Assembly: GCA_024227975.1 (NCBI GenBank) | Contig: JAAETV010000672.1 | Coordinates: 1-24,993 of the forward strand | Direction of reading: 5' to 3' | Length of the DNA: 24,993 bases | Source: Actinomycetes bacterium | Lineage (GTDB): Bacteria; Actinomycetota; Acidimicrobiia; Acidimicrobiales; SZUA-35 | Shown: positions 24,115 to 24,993 of the stretch, piece by piece | How positions within the stretch are numbered: position 1 is the stretch's first letter | How the letters are laid out: each line of letters starts with the position of its first letter | Translations under genes and position numbers: made by a program | Notes under the pieces: generated by a model | What the model was told of the DNA's origin: nothing | The model's input: only the letters and a program-made list of their open reading frames with translations | Database searches by the model: none

Positions 24115-24638
24115 CTACAGAGTGGCGTAGGCCCGGACGGTAAAGGTGCCAGCTCCTTGGATCCTGGGAGGTACGGCGGTGAACGTGAATCCTTCGGGTG
24201 GTACTTGGGCCAGGTTTGTCAGGTGCTCGACGATGGGGATACCGGCGCGGAGAAGAACGGTGTGGACCGGACGTTCGAGATCGTCAGTGTCGTCGATGTT
24301 GAGGGAGTCGATCCCGACGCAGGCGACTTTGGCCGCGACCAGCGCCTCGGCCGAATCGGCGGTGAGAAAGGGGTGTTCGTGTCCATAGTCGGGGTGGCCG
24401 AAGTGTCGCGAGTGGTCGGTGCGAACGAGTACGGCGTGACCTGACCGATCAGACAGTTCGGCGGTGTCGATATCGATGGCTCGCTGACCCCTCCTGTCGA
24501 GGCAGACAGCAGAGACTGCGGTGACGCGATCGAAATCAAGGCCCGAGAGGTCATAGCCATCGGTGAAGCGATGGAACGGAACGTCGAGGTAGGTACCCGT
24601 GTTGGTGTCGAGGTCCCGGTTGGCTCGAACATCAGGAT
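24115..24638 (-). pseudogene. Cyclase-family (kynurenine formamidase-like) gene lacking its 5' end
   Basis: Reading the minus strand from about 24630 to TAG 24115-24117 gives about 171 residues of a cyclase-family protein. It includes the metal-site segment NTGTYLDVPFHRF, the stretch HFGHPDYGHEHPFLT, and a C-terminal half ending in TFTVRAYATL. The family's metal motif is HxGTHxDxPxH; some actinobacterial members have the TGTYLDxPFH variant, so this part may not be damaged. Upstream, the frame has no ATG, GTG or TTG before an in-frame TGA at 24717, and about 50 N-terminal residues expected for the family are absent. The sequence before the homology is the start of an unrelated cupin in another frame. 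I therefore call a 5'-truncated, untranslated remnant. Confidence 0.65.
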
Positions 24639-24737
24639 CACGTCGTAGTCGTTCATCGTGGCCACGATGCGCGGGCTGTAGATCTCGGAGAAGGAGGCGA
24701 GTGCACGGGTCAAGTCAACCGGTTCGTTGAAGGCCAT
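24639..24737 (-). pseudogene. First 33 codons of a cupin gene, fused out of frame to the cyclase remnant
   Basis: ATG 24737, preceded by GGAGGAG about 11 nt upstream, opens a frame starting EPVDLTRALASF, then IYSPRIVATMNDYDV. This matches the N-terminus of mannose-6-phosphate-isomerase-like cupins, which continue with a metal-binding WHxHxxTDE barrel. Here the match stops at about 24639, and the next bases belong to a cyclase gene read in a different frame. The chimeric frame continues to 24219 but encodes only a Ser/Thr/Pro-rich shadow of the cyclase. A deletion of the cupin body and the cyclase start explains both halves. Confidence 0.55.
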
Positions 24738-24775
24738 AGCACCCAGTCTCCTCCAGGTCCCATGAGGATGGCTTG

Positions 24776-24781
24776 TACGAT
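24776..24781 (+). promoter_or_regulatory. Candidate -10 box of a leaderless promoter (AraC-type fragment)
   Basis: TACGAT lies exactly 6 nt before GTG 24788. This is the same TANNNT-N6/7-start layout seen at the acyl-CoA dehydrogenase and the cupin remnant, and it supports GTG 24788 as the start. No Shine-Dalgarno sequence is visible. Confidence 0.35.
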
Positions 24782-24787
24782 ATTGAT

Positions 24788-24970
24788 GTGGATAGGCTGA
24801 TTCCGGAGCGGTGCAGTGTCACTGCTTGGCAACCGGCAGTCGACGGGATAGTGGAAGTGTTCCACGCCCACATCATCGACTGGAACTACCCGTCGCACAG
24901 TCATGACACATGGGCCGTGCTGATCGTCGACCACGGTGCAATCGACTACTCCCTGGACAAGAAGCGCTGA
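24788..24970 (+). pseudogene. AraC-family regulator, sensor-domain fragment (60 codons)
   Basis: From GTG 24788 the product begins DRLIPERCSVTAW and continues VEVFHAHIIDWNYPSHSHDTW and LIVDHGAIDYSLD. This is the usual opening of the AraC-type ligand-binding cupin domain, with the HxHDTW motif. Known members carry on for about 230 more residues to a double helix-turn-helix, but here TGA 24968-24970 stops the frame after LDKKR. The remaining 23 bases of the window show no obvious continuation in another frame. It diverges from the broken cupin/cyclase remnant, which it may once have controlled. A frameshift or truncation is likely; an assembly or sequencing error near the window end is also possible. 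TTG 24773 is an alternative start. Confidence 0.5.
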
Positions 24971-24993
24971 TCGGCCCCGCCGTAGACAGAGCG

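Overview
The window looks like the chromosome of a high-GC actinobacterium. It is GC-rich with strong third-position bias, so many antisense frames stay open by chance. It has GTG starts, a PIN-PhoH protein of the mycobacterial PhoH2 type, an actinobacterial GT-C membrane protein, and several starts placed 6-7 nt after a TANNNT -10 box, which suggests leaderless mRNAs. The density of class III CoA-transferases, crotonases and acyl-CoA enzymes would fit an uncultured Acidimicrobiia-type lineage, but that placement is inference. No rRNA, tRNA, CRISPR array, phage gene or insertion sequence was seen.

Layout. (1) 1-2867, plus strand: a tightly coupled membrane cluster made of the tail of an unknown protein, a four-helix membrane protein, a GT-C-like glycosyltransferase and a small anchored protein. 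(2) 2971-5154: a hotdog thioesterase and a gutted cupin remnant on the minus strand, diverging from a PaaG-type crotonase and a SnoaL-like protein on the plus strand. (3) 5176-11350, minus strand: a translationally coupled operon of an AMP-forming acyl-CoA ligase and two tandem-domain (fused) class III CoA-transferases. A single-domain CoA-transferase (11521-12777) diverges from it. (4) 12896-15903, plus strand: PhoH2-like protein, small membrane protein, acyl-CoA dehydrogenase. (5) 15878-18720, minus strand: a degenerate tandem desulforedoxin-like protein, then three genes joined by 4-nt overlaps (crotonase, truncated CoA-transferase-like protein, crotonase). (6) 18892-22576: an orphan form-II CoxL-like molybdenum hydroxylase large subunit diverging from a thiolase. 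(7) 22573-24993: an MmgE/PrpD protein, then a decayed stretch with a cupin start fused out of frame to a headless cyclase, and a short AraC-type sensor-domain fragment.

Together the intact genes supply most steps for activating a carboxylic acid (ligase or CoA-transferase), dehydrogenating, hydrating or isomerising it (acyl-CoA dehydrogenase, three crotonases), cleaving it thiolytically (thiolase) and releasing it (thioesterase). The molybdenum enzyme could add an oxidation step. The substrate cannot be read from the sequence.

The most unusual points are: six CoA-transferase-type domains in about 12.5 kb, three of which lack the acidic residue at the catalytic position; a two-repeat desulforedoxin-like protein that has lost six of its eight expected cysteine ligands; and at least two deletion scars that fused or gutted cupin and cyclase genes.
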